DNA of 64,000 nt. Origin: Eurosta solidaginis. Its lineage: Eukaryota; Arthropoda; Insecta; Diptera; Tephritidae. Each line of letters opens with the position of its first letter. Within the stretch, counting starts at the first letter, position 1. The position numbers and the translations under genes are program-made. Of this stretch, positions 12,206-24,606 are shown piece after piece. The stretch lies in the NCBI RefSeq assembly GCF_040869045.1, contig NC_090319.1, positions 14,898,314 through 14,962,313 of the forward strand, written 5' to 3'. The notes below the pieces were generated by a model. That model searched no databases, was not told the DNA's origin, and saw nothing but the letters and a program-made list of their open reading frames with translations.

Positions 12206-12371
12206 AGAATACATGATTATGATGATAAAAATTTTGCTTCCCCTAACGTTGTAGAGAGTTGTGTTTATTTACAACGCATTTTTAATGTGAATTATTTATT
12301 AACATAAATTTTATTATTTATTTGTAAGATTAATGTAGTTTTTGCTTTTTTACATTATTTTATATTTACAG

Positions 12372-12441
12372 GGCGGATTGCTGCATGGTTGACGAACCAG
12401 GAAAATATCCAGATATTGGGGGACTCTCTAAATTTGGCAAG
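12372..12441 (+). CDS. Dipeptidase exon (first visible)
   Basis: This internal exon follows a TTTACAG acceptor and ends AAG|GTAAAC. The first base completes a codon begun in an unseen upstream exon. The frame reads 23 residues, including [10 protein letters not shown] and IGGLSKFGK, matching the family segment before the first visible zinc-ligand helix (human CNTPWADNW...GLSPFGQ). It is too short to stand out as an ORF and was found by homology to the family and by splice phase. It ends in phase 0, matching the start of the exon at 20210. Confidence 0.85.
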
Positions 12442-15400
12442 GTAAACTAAATTTAAATTCCGAAGGGTTGGGTGCTGATTTATGCGCTTTGAAGCAAATA
12501 AATTTTGAAAATAAAATACGTTGATACACTTCTGTACATATATATTATAAATATTTAAAAGATAAATACGTGCAGATAAAAATTTTTATGAACAAGTAAG
12601 GAAGGCTAAGTTCGGGTGTAACCGAACATTACATACTCAGCTGAGAGCTTTGGAGACAAAATAAGGGAAGATCACCATGTAGGAAAATTAACCTAGGGTA
12701 ACCCTGGAAAGTGCTTGTATGACATGGGTATCAAATGGAAGGTATTATAGAGCATTTTAAAAGGGAGTGGACCATAGTTCTATAGGTGGACGCCATTTCG
12801 GGACATCGCCATAAAGGTGGACCAGGGCTGACTCTAGAATGTGTTTTTACGATATGGGAATAAAATGAAAGGAGTTAATGAGTATTTTAAAAGGGAGTGG
12901 ACCATAGTTCTATAGGTGGACGCCATTTCGGGATATCGCCATAAAGGTGGACTAGGGCTGACTCTAGAATGTGTTCTTACGATATGGGAATCAAATGAAA
13001 GATGTTAATGAGTATTTTAAGAGGGAGTGGGCCTTAGTTCTATAGGTCGACGCCTTTTCGAAATATCGCCATGAAGGTGGACCAAGGGTGACTCTAGAAT
13101 TTGTTTGTACGATATGGGTATCAAATGAAAGGTGTTAATGAGTATTTTTAAAGGGAGTGGGCCTTAGTTCTATAGGTGGACGTCTTTTCGAGATATCGGC
13201 ATAAAGGTAGACCAGGCGTGAACAGGGGAGTGGCCCTTAGTTGTATATGTGAAGGCGTTTTCGAGATATCGACCAAAATGTGGACCAGGGTGATCCAGAA
13301 AATCATCTGTCGGGTACCGCTAATTTATTTATATATGTAATACCACGAACAGTATTCCTGCCAAGATTTCAAGGGTTTTTTATTTCGCCCTGCAGAACAT
13401 TTTCATTTCAATATACTTAATATGGTAGGTGTCACACCCATTTTACAAAGTTTTTTCTAAAGTTATATTTTGCGTCAATAAACCAATCCAATTACAATGT
13501 TTCATCCCTTTTTTCGTATTTGGTATAGAATTATGGCATTTTTTTTTTCATTTTTCGTAATTTTCGATATCAAAAGGGCGGGCGTGGTCATAGTCGGATT
13601 TCGGCCATTTTTTATACCAAGATAAAGTGAGTTCAGATAAATACGTGAACAAAGTTTAGTAAAGATATATCGAATTTTGCTCAAGTTATCGTGGCCGAGC
13701 GGCAGGACAGACGGCCAACTGTGTATAAAAACTGGCCGTGGCTTCGACCGATTATTCCCATTTTCACAGAAAACAATTATCGTCGTAGAATCTATGCCGC
13801 TACCAAATTTCACAAGGATTGGTTAATTTTTGTTCGACTTATTTTTGTATTTCGTTGCACCATATCATTACTGGAGTTGACATAATTTACTTATATACTG
13901 TAAAGATATTAAGTTTTTTGTTTTTATTTGGCTTATTCGATTTTGCTAATTTTTATTTAGAAAATATATAGGAATAGGAGTAACGCTCTTGCCAAATTTC
14001 ATGATGATATCTTCAACGACTGCCAAATTACGGCTTGCTAAACTTTCAAATTACCTTCTTTCAAAAGTGGGCGGTGCCACGCCCATTGTCCAAAATTTTA
14101 CTAGTTTTATATTCTACGTCATAAGATCAACCCACCTACCAAGTTTTATCGCTTTATCCGTATTTGGTAATGAATTATCTTACTTTTTGGGTTTTTCGAA
14201 ATTTTCGATATCGAAAAAGTGGGCGTGGTTATAGTCCGATTTCGTTTATTTTAAACAGCGATCTGAGATGAGTGCCTAGGAACATACATACCAAATTTCA
14301 TAAAGATACTTCAAAATTTACTCAAGTTATCGTGTTTACGGACGGACGGACATGGCTAAATAAATTTCTTTTTTCGCCCAAATCATTTTGATATATAGAA
14401 GTCTATATCTATCTCGATTAATTTATGCCGTTACGGATTACCGTTAGGCGAAAAAAGTTAATATGCTCTGTGAGCTCTCCTCATTGAGTATAAAAATGAT
14501 AGTAGTAGTGAAGTACGTACATACAAGTATTAAGTACGTACATAAAAGTATTAGCACATCATCAGTTCTGTATAGAAATAAGCACGTAATATTCTCTTTG
14601 GGCTACAGAGAGCAGTAAATTAAATTTAAAAATTTAATAAGAAATCCTTGATAATATATGCTTAGATTTAACGGCTTAACAAATTTAGCATCTAGACTAT
14701 CTGCAAATATTCTAGAAAAAAGTTGTCCCAAAAATGCATCTCCTGTCGTTAGCGAGTGCCGAAGAAAATTGATTAACAATCATTCGGAATATCTATGATT
14801 GTATTATTTCTGGATTCTTTATAATAATTATAATACCCAACGGACTAATACTATCCAAAGATCGCCTAACCGACGCAAGGGTTGGATTTGTTGGGGTTGT
14901 TTTTTGTTAAGCGTCGAGATCTAAAACTGCTAAGCTACAGAATAAGAATCATCAGCTGAGTATTATACGTAACAGTTAAAAATTCGAAATTAGTTCTACG
15001 CTGCCTAAAAAAACAGAGGTTTCTTGTGTCTTAACGCTCGTGATGGGAAATTAAAGTTTACTTCGGTCAGAAGAATTGAGCTAGAAATCAATCCATTCAG
15101 TAATTTAGCCATAAATATTAGGCCTAGCATTTCTCTACGTTGGAAGATTGATAAGCTTTAACCGACTAGTATAAGGTGGAAGATTATAGGCAGAGCCCAA
15201 TGAAAATTCCTTAAAGAGAAAAGTAGAAAAGAACGATCTAACTAATGTGGTGAAAGGGCTTTAGTTACACAAGGTTCACTAAATTCTTTGAACCACCGTT
15301 TCACGAATGAAAGAACACCTCTAGCCTCATTAACAGTAGCATCAATATGAAGATTAAAATTAAGTTTAGCATCTATAATTGTGGGACGCCAGAGGGAACA

Positions 15401-18400
15401 TCGATGACATTTGAAAGAGTATTTTTAAAAATAACTTTTTGCGTTCGGCTGCAGAGATACGACGATATCCACTGGGTGAGACCAAGTTGGAAGCCAACCC
15501 AATCCAGCTTGTAGATAAGTAAGGAGTGGGATACTTTGTCAAAAGTTTTACTAAAATTTATATAAATAATCGGTGTGATTATGAGTTGTGAATTCAAGTA
15601 CATTTGTAATCGTAAATTTGCCTTTAGAGAATCCGTGTTGCAGTTCTGCAATCAAAGTAGAATTGGAAAATGGTAGCTGACTGGTAACAATAGCTTCAAA
15701 AAGCTTTGGGATGACATGTCAAACATTTTACGAAGCTATTTAGAAATAGGTGGTTTTGAATTTTTTTTGGGATACTTCTGGAATTATTTCGGTACCTTTT
15801 TGAAATTGTGTTTGGAATTATCTCGGGAATGTTTTTAGATTGCTTACGGAATTATTTCGGGACTTCTTTGAACTTGTGTTCGGGATTGTTCCAGGAGCCT
15901 TTCGTAATTTTCGCGATACTTTCGGGATGTTTTTGGAATTGTTTAAATAAAAGTATAGGATGGTTTGAGATTATTTAGATAAAGCATCGCAAACATTTTA
16001 GCGATCATTTCAAGACCATTTCGGAATTTTTATCCGAATCATTATACAACTATTTCGGTATAACTTCGGAATGTCTAAAGAAATAATCTTATTGCATTTT
16101 TAGGATTTTAAAGAACCGTAGCGGGAATATATATGGACCATTCGAAAACATTTTTAAGTCTTTTTCAGCATAATTTAAGAAATAATTCGCGAAAAATTTG
16201 GAACCATCTCATGATCATTTTATGATTATTTCAGTAATTTTTTTACTCAGCTGAGCAGAGCTCACAGAGTATATTAATTTTGTTCGCATTAACTAATCGA
16301 GATAGATATAGACTTCTATATATCAAAATGATCTGGGCGGAAAAAGAAATTCATTTAGTCCGTCCGTCCGTCTGCCCGTAAACACGATAACTTGAGTAAA
16401 TTTTGAGGAATCTTAATGAAATTTGGTACATCAGTTTTTGGGCTCTCATATCAGATCGCTATTTAAAATGAACGAAATCGGACTATAACCACGCCCACTT
16501 TTTCGATATCGAAAATTTTGAAAAACCGAAAAAGTGCGATAATTCATTACCAAAGACGGATAAAGTGATTAAAGTTGGTAGGTGGGTTGATCTTATGACG
16601 CAGACTAGAAAATTAGTTAAATTTTGGATAATGGGCGTGGCACCGCCCACCAACACCATTGGCAAAGAAGGTAATTTCAAAGTTTTGCAAGCTGTAATTT
16701 GGCAGTTGAGTATGTAATGTTCGGTTACACCCGAACTTAGCTTTTGTTATTTGTTAATTTCTTTTTTTATTTTATCATTTTGCGTTTGTGTAAAAATATT
16801 TCGTGACCCTTTCGGTAATTTTGTTTATTATGACTTGGATCCTCTCGGAACGATTTTGGGATGATTTTGCATTTATTTGGATACTGGTTTGGGATTGTGC
16901 TCGGAAAGATCTTGAGAAAATTTTACATTGTTTACGGGACTATTTCGATCCTGTTTCGATTCTTTGTTAGGAATTGTTCCAGAAGCCTCTGGGATATTTT
17001 CGGAACTGTCTAATGGATGATTGCTACAATTTGGTATTATTTTTGGAATAATTTTGGAAATATTTTTTTCTGTAACATTTTTTTAGTAGTTTGAGAATAT
17101 TTCGATATAGTTACGGAACTATTTTAACGAACCTTTAGAGACTATTTCGGAATTGCTATAAGTAGCATTTCAAACCGATTTCCGGGGAACGTTGTGATGA
17201 TGATTGATTGAACCGTAACGAGAATTTTCAGGTACCATTCGCAAACATTTTCAGGTTTATTTCCAACACAGTTCCGGTACTACTTCTGGATAGTTGGAAA
17301 TTACCTTCGGAATGTTTTTTTTGTTATCATTTTGCGTCTATGTAAAATTTCGAAACTGTTTAAAGGATGATTTGGACAATTTTTGGACTGTTTTTGTGAT
17401 CATTTTCTACTATTACGGTAGAGTTTAAGGATAACTTATTTTCTTTGCTATTATTTTGCGGATGTGTAGAAATTTTTACGCGCCCCTTTGTAAATCCTTT
17501 GAAGGATTGGAATGGAAAGGGAAATTTCAGGATTGTTTTAGTGATTATTTGGAACTTCTTCGGTACAGTTACGGAATAGTTGCAAATTCTTTTGGCATTG
17601 TTTCGAAATTATTTTAACCTTTGTGTGACATTTCTCGATTGCTCATAATGTATGAACTAACCAAAGAAAAATTCGTGATGGCTTTCGAGATATACCAAGA
17701 TTCATTTAAGGGCCCCAACGAGATTATTTGGGACCATTTAGTATTATGTTAAAATTTATTTAATTAAAATTTTTACGGATTTTCTGTATACTTACGTATA
17801 TAAAATTGAATTGCTATGCGTCTCACTGAATCTCAAAAACGGCCTGACCGATTTCGATGATTTTTATTTGTATCGTTCACTATGATTCTAGATTGGCATG
17901 CAAAAAAAAATTTTGGAAAATGACACGCCCCAGGCAATAAAAATTTCACTTTCCAAATATATATGCGAGAAAATTGAAGTGGGGGAGTTAAAGTGATTTG
18001 TGATTTGTAAAGTGAATTGATCAGGGCGACGAACTGAGTTGATATAGCCACGTCCGTCTGTCCGTCCGTCCGTCCGTCTGTCTGTTTGAACGCATACTAG
18101 TCCCTCAAATTTTGAGATATCTGAATGAAATTTGGCACAAGGATGTATTTTTGTATTATATTAGACATTTGTCGGATCTGGTAGGATCGGACCACTATAA
18201 CATATATCTCCCATACAACCGATCGTTCAGATAGAAAGATTTTTGGCCATTCCCCCTTAATTTAGAAAGTATAAACGTGAAACTCGGTGATATATATTTT
18301 AATATATCATAGAAGATTTTCTGAAAAAATCACTTTGATCGGAGCTATATATAGAATATATCCCATACAACCGATCGTTCAGATAGAAAGATTTTTGACA

Positions 18401-21400
18401 TTTTCTCCCTTAGTTTCCAATATAAAAACGTTAACCTTGGTGATATTTATTCTAATATATAATAGAAGATTTCATGAAAAAATTATTTCGATCGGAGCTA
18501 TATATAATATATATCCCATACAACCGATTGTTCAGATAGAAAGATTTTTGGCCATTCCCCCTTAATTTAGAAAGTATAAACGTGAAACTCGGTGATATAT
18601 ATTCTAATACATCATAGAAGATTTTCTGAAAAAATCACTTTGATCGGAGCTATATATAGTTATATCCCATACAACGGATCGTGCAGATAGAAAGATTTTC
18701 GCCAATTCTCCCTTAATTCAGAAAGTATAAACGTGAAACTCGGTGACATATATTTTAATATATCATAGAAGATTTCCTGTAAAATCATATATATAATATA
18801 TATCCCATACAACCGATCGTTCAGATAAGGGGGTTTTTTGCCATATTTTATTTTATATTTATCTTAAAAATCGTTTAGGTATGTAGATCTATCTGTTCAC
18901 TATATATTTCTTATCTTATACAGCCGATTATTTGGAGATTACGAACGGGATAAGATTATTGTTCAGCCCCATTCATGAAAGGTATGAAGTCTTGGGCACA
19001 GCCGAAGACAGTCCCGTCCTTACTTGTTTTTTTTTTTTTGTATTGAGGATCGCGTTTTAGCCCTGGGCAGAAACTAGCTGTGTCCGTTTAATTACGCACA
19101 TACATATGTATGTATAAGAAATGTGTTCTCTACACTCAGAGAAAAACGCCGTTCTAAAATCTAGCACCACCGAACTCAATTCAAGATTTTCATGTTCTTA
19201 CTTTTTTGTTCTTGAAACACGACCGACCTGTTATCAAAACAACAACCTTGTTCTTGAACTGACAACCATTTTCTTGAAAATATAACGGCTGGTCTTAAAA
19301 TATGAACAAATGTTCTATTAATGAGAACAATGTTCTTAAATTAAGAACAATGTTCTTAAATTAAGTTCAAGTTAAAAGAAACGGTAAAATTCGTGTGTAC
19401 TACAATGCTAAATACAACATTTGGCACAAACTATTAAGCAGTCGTAGTGGCCCAGCGGTTATGATGTTGTGCTTGCCATCGCTTGGCGCGAGTTCGATCA
19501 CCGTCAAACTATAACATTTTTTAAAGCACTTTTTTAACTTTTATTTTTCGTTCAATTATTTTTCCATTCACTTATGCACAGATAATTCTCAAACTTTTTA
19601 TGAAATGTTTTAAGTATATATGCAGATTACATCTTTAAATAAGAATAATTTCTCAATAAGAGAAACTTAAGAAAAAATGCATATTATGCATTTTTTCTTA
19701 AATTTTTGGACTATAATAAACATTTTTTGTTATAAATATTTTTTATTTATGACAAAAAATTATTATTAATAAAAAATAAATGGGTACCTACTGAAAAAAA
19801 TACTTTCCCCTCCCATCAATGATCAAGCCCAAATCGTTCTTGAATTGAGAACGAAAACTGTTAAATCGACCACAAGTCGTTATCGAAGCGTGAGAACGAA
19901 AAATCTTATTTTAAGCACAAATCTTATTTTCACACATCAATACCAAACTGGTCATAAAATACGAACGGTGTGCTTGGAAAAATTGTTCTTAAAACAAGCC
20001 CATCGGTCACGAGTTAAGAAAAAACGTACTTAACAGACTTTTGTCAACGAATGTTCTTAATTTTGAACTTGTTTCGTTCGTTTTAGAACGATTTTTTTTC
20101 TGAGTGTAATATCAATCTTAATAGTTTATTTTCTTTTGCTTCTAATTGCATAAATTTCTTAAATCGCAATTTAAATTTTTTAATACGATTTGGATTTTTT
20201 CTTCAATAGTTGGTGGTGCATGAAATGAATCGACTGGGTATGATTGTCGACTTGTCGCACGTCTCAGTGCCGACAATGTTGGACGCGTTAAGCACATCGA
20301 AGGCGCCTGTGATATTCTCGCACTCCTCCGCACATGCCATATGCAATAGTTCGCGTAATGTGCCAGATCATGTGCTGCAGAAAGTTGTAAGTGTGTTTTT
20401 TTTTTTTTTTGCATTTTAGATATATTTTTCTCTACTAAACATGCATACATACATTTATCTCATTTTCTACACAGTTTTTACAACCTTTAGCATTTTGCCA
20501 TTTCATTTTCATGCCATTGCATTTGATTTCATTTTGCAAGCAATTTACGAGCAATATATAAGCACTCATAAGAGGATTCACCTCAATCGACCGGCATTGC
20601 AAAAAAAAAAAAGAAAAACGAAAAATATTTTCCAGTCGTAGAGCCGCACAGACAAAAAATTCCGAAAAAATATTTTAAGTGCATACACACATACATATGT
20701 ATTTATGTGCATAGTTATTTTGTATATAGCAAACAAATTTAGAACTTAAGTTTATATATTTGCGAAAAAACTTAAAAGTGAGCATCGCAAAACTTTACTC
20801 TCGAGTGTCCTTTTTCTCAATCAATTGGTTAGCTAGTTGGCTGTTTGCTCGTTTCCATGAAAGGCAAATTGTTGGCGTTGTCAGCGGTGGTATGCGGCAT
20901 TCAAAGCATCCCTTAAATGTTGCCCAATGCCTCACATAGGAGTATTTTAAAAATTTAGTAGCGCTTACATTTTGTAAAGGACATATTTAGCTAGCACAGA
21001 GACTTTAACGCTTATTGCCCTCCATCTGTTATTGCTGTTCGAACTTGTTGTTATGCCTGCTGCAACTGTTGCTCATATCTCGTAAAATGCCTTTGCTGTG
21101 CAATTGAATGTTTGTCGAATGAATGGTACTGCAAATTGCAACGAACAACACACACATTCTAATACTTATTTAATATACTTAACATACCATCAATAATACA
21201 GGGTGCATCAGGTACCTATGAAAGTTTGGATGTGGGCCTTTATATTTCAAACGTTTGGCTTTGTCACTCAATCACTCTAATAACTCAATGGATTTAGATT
21301 ACATTTGGCCCTGAAAAAAGGAACGGAGGTCCAACGCCCCTAAGAACATTTGCTTTTTTTTATTATAATTCTAACTATATTGATATTAACCAATGGTATA

Positions 21401-24400
21401 GGGCATTTTGGTCCTTCAAAACAAGGTCTTCAGTAATTTTAGAAATGTGGCTTAAACCCTCTCGCCTTCTAATGAGAAAGCGCGTTCGGTGAAGTTTCGG
21501 CAGTATTTAAGAATCATTTTGAGACAACTTCGGAATCGTTTCAAGGTCATTTTAAGGATGATACCGCAGCTATTTCAGAATTGACACCGTGTTATTGGGA
21601 AATAGTGTGCGGGATCATTTTGAACTATTTTCAGTAAGTTTGGCGAACATTTCGTGACTACTTCGGGGTAATTTCGAAAATATTTTGAAATTGTTTAGGT
21701 ACCTTAAAGAGATGATTTCTGGACTATTTTCCGATCGTTATCATATCAGGAATGTTTTGGAATTTTGAAAATATTTCGTGTACATATCGAGAGCCGTAAC
21801 TATATTAGGATAGTTTTGAAAATTTTTCGTCTATAATTCAAGATCTGGATTTTTTTCTTTAGGGCTTTTTCGGGATCGTTTCAGTTTTATTTTATGATTT
21901 TGTTTGAACTCGCCTTGGCTCGTTTCGTATTGTGTTAGAGTGACCACAGCTTTTCATACCAATAAAGTGTATTGGGAGTGTCATCTCCGAGCTATTTCAG
22001 AATGATTTTTTGACTATATTGCTATAAAATCAGGACTGTTTTCTTTGTCATTTCCGGACTATTTTAAACAATTTTGGATCTGTTTCATGTCCATTTCGAA
22101 ATTAGGAACTCTATGAGAACTATTTTGGAATTATTTTGTGTTAATTTCAAGATTCGTTTCGGCACTACCTTCGGAACATTGCGGAATTATGTTGGGGCCG
22201 CAGTGTGGGAGCGATGTTGCGCATACTTACTTGCTGCGGTGACGCTAGATTGATTTCAAAATTCATCTCTGCTCATCAAGTGCTCTTTCTGAAGGATTCT
22301 CATGAGGTGCGCATGTTGCTGAGAATTTATAAATGTCCGAATTAAAAGCTTTTGGCGTTCCATTGTGCTTAAGGGCGATCGCGTGTTATGCAGTGTAGCT
22401 TGGCCTGGGGATCTCAGTGGAAAGTTTCTGGTAGTGTGCTAAAAAATTTTCTGAATATCAACATTTTCGTCGCCTGTATGATTCCTGGTTTTAGGAGTAC
22501 AAAGACTATAAAGTTCATACGATCTTCTGGCGAAGGCGGCGAATAGTTGGTTAGCTGTCAAGCATGACAGTTTGCTTTCCCTTAGCAAGCTCAGTTACAG
22601 GAAAATTCCTTCCGGTTGAATCAGAATGGCGCATACAAATGTGTTGATTTTTCCTCTTTTATATAATTTTATTCGCCTAGTAGGAGACCGAGCTGGTATG
22701 CTTTACCATGTAGCAATTTTGGCAGAGTCAGAAGAACATAGTTCTCGCGATTTACCTGTGTACCACGTTTTATAATATCAAATCGTTTCTAAAATGATCG
22801 AGATAGTACGTTGAGAATGCTTGCTTCCGTAACGTACCGGATCATAATCCAGTCACGGATCATCAAAATATATTACACTCACCAAAATCTTCGCAGAATA
22901 TATTTATAGCTACAAAATGAAGAAGACAAATAAACGTTTCGACACCAAAGCGCCGGCTAGTAAGTTGATATATCTAGTTGTGGAAATCGGATATCGTTGT
23001 GTTCTTAGTTAACCGGTGCGTTAACTGTTTCTGCGGCAGTAATCTATGGAAGTGCGTTCCTGCTCGGGCGTCATTCGAAATATATAAGATGAACTTGAGT
23101 ATGGTCAATTGTACAAACCTTTAAATACCTGATGCACTCTGTATCATAAACCCATTTTCATATAAGTATATTGGAATGTTTAGATTCTATGTACATATAT
23201 TTATATTTCCTGTTAGTATTTGCATACATATGAACATATGTATATTGATATATATTTCGGTTTGTTTTGGCATCGTTTCAGGCGGTCAATGGCGGTTTGG
23301 TGATGGTCGCATTCTATCCACATTTCCTTAGCTGCTCGAGTCATGCGACACTGGAGGATGTTATTGGTATATAAATATAATATACAATACACATATGCAT
23401 AAGTATGTATGTATGTGGGCACACAAATATGGTCGGTGTATGGTTTGGCAATATGCACAAGTAATAAAATATCAAATATCCAATATTATAACTATTAATA
23501 TTCAGTAAAATGGAAAATCGATGCGACTGCTGATATTAAATAGCAACCCAGCGAAAACTGCCTAATACTGTTTTCACACAGAAACTTAATGATCTCATTT
23601 CACCTTCTAATGAAATCATAAATTTTGTGCTTTCACACAGAAGTAACTGCTCGATTAGTATGAAGGATGAAATGTCAAGCGAATAAAATGACAATGCTAT
23701 ATGACAGACAATCATGGCGGAACGATACAAGGTGGCAGCATGGTGACATACCTACAAACATAAAAAAATTCCATGTACTTGTAAATTCGATGGACAAATG
23801 TCAAAATCGTGCTGCGCCGGTAGTTGATGTATTAAATCAAATAAAAAAGGTTATAATCAGCTGTTCGATGCGGCCACCTTGTATCGTTCCGCCATGTAGA
23901 CAATGACATTTACTTTGACAAATGACATTTTTAAGCACTGAACACACCAAAAACTAAGAAGCGGAAGGCTGCCAACAGAGTTGCATTGTGCTTTTGACTT
24001 CATTAGGTATTCGATAACTACTAATGAAATAATTATAGATTCGAATTTTGTAGGGAAGATTGAGCTCAATAAGCGTCTTAATGTAGAAAATTGCCTTTAC
24101 TATTCAATAAGCCGTCTGTGTGAAAATAGTATAACGCATTCACGTATACAAATGCAAAGTCTTGAGCTGTCATCTCCTCTACAACAAAAAAAGTTTGTTC
24201 TTGCTATGGCGGAACTATACAAGGTCGTAGCACGGTGACAGCTGATTGTTCTTTTTTAATACGATTTCATACATCAACTTCCGGCGCATTACGATTTTGA
24301 CATTAGTCCATCGATTTACAAAAACAAAGTACATGAAACTTTTATTTATGTTTGTAGGTATGTCACCATATACACGACCTTGTATGGTTTCGACATGGTT

Positions 24401-24568
24401 CTGGCTGAATGTCAAAGAAGGAAGGCGAGATATAATTTTTGCTTTATTGTCTATTATATGCATTCCCATTCATTTGTTCTTTTTTTTTTTTTAATGGACG
24501 TTGTGGCAGCGCGCTGCCCTCAAGTGACCCAATCCTGTTCACGCGATCGATTTATATATATATATAAT

Positions 24569-24606
<38 letters not shown>

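Noticed and set aside
12372..12441. Alternative reading [20 protein letters not shown] for the first exon
   Set aside because: Open, but it does not match the family and gives the wrong phase for the next exon; the frame ending GLSKFGK does.
19441..19510. Functional tRNA gene
   Set aside because: Boxes A and B are present but no convincing acceptor stem or anticodon arm; sits inside a transposable element.
22955..22975. GCCGGCTAGT as a Helitron 3' end
   Set aside because: Has CTAG before T but no clear hairpin or matching 5' end; insufficient.
24246..24494. ORF of 82 residues
   Set aside because: Runs through a P-like MITE into a poly(T) tract.
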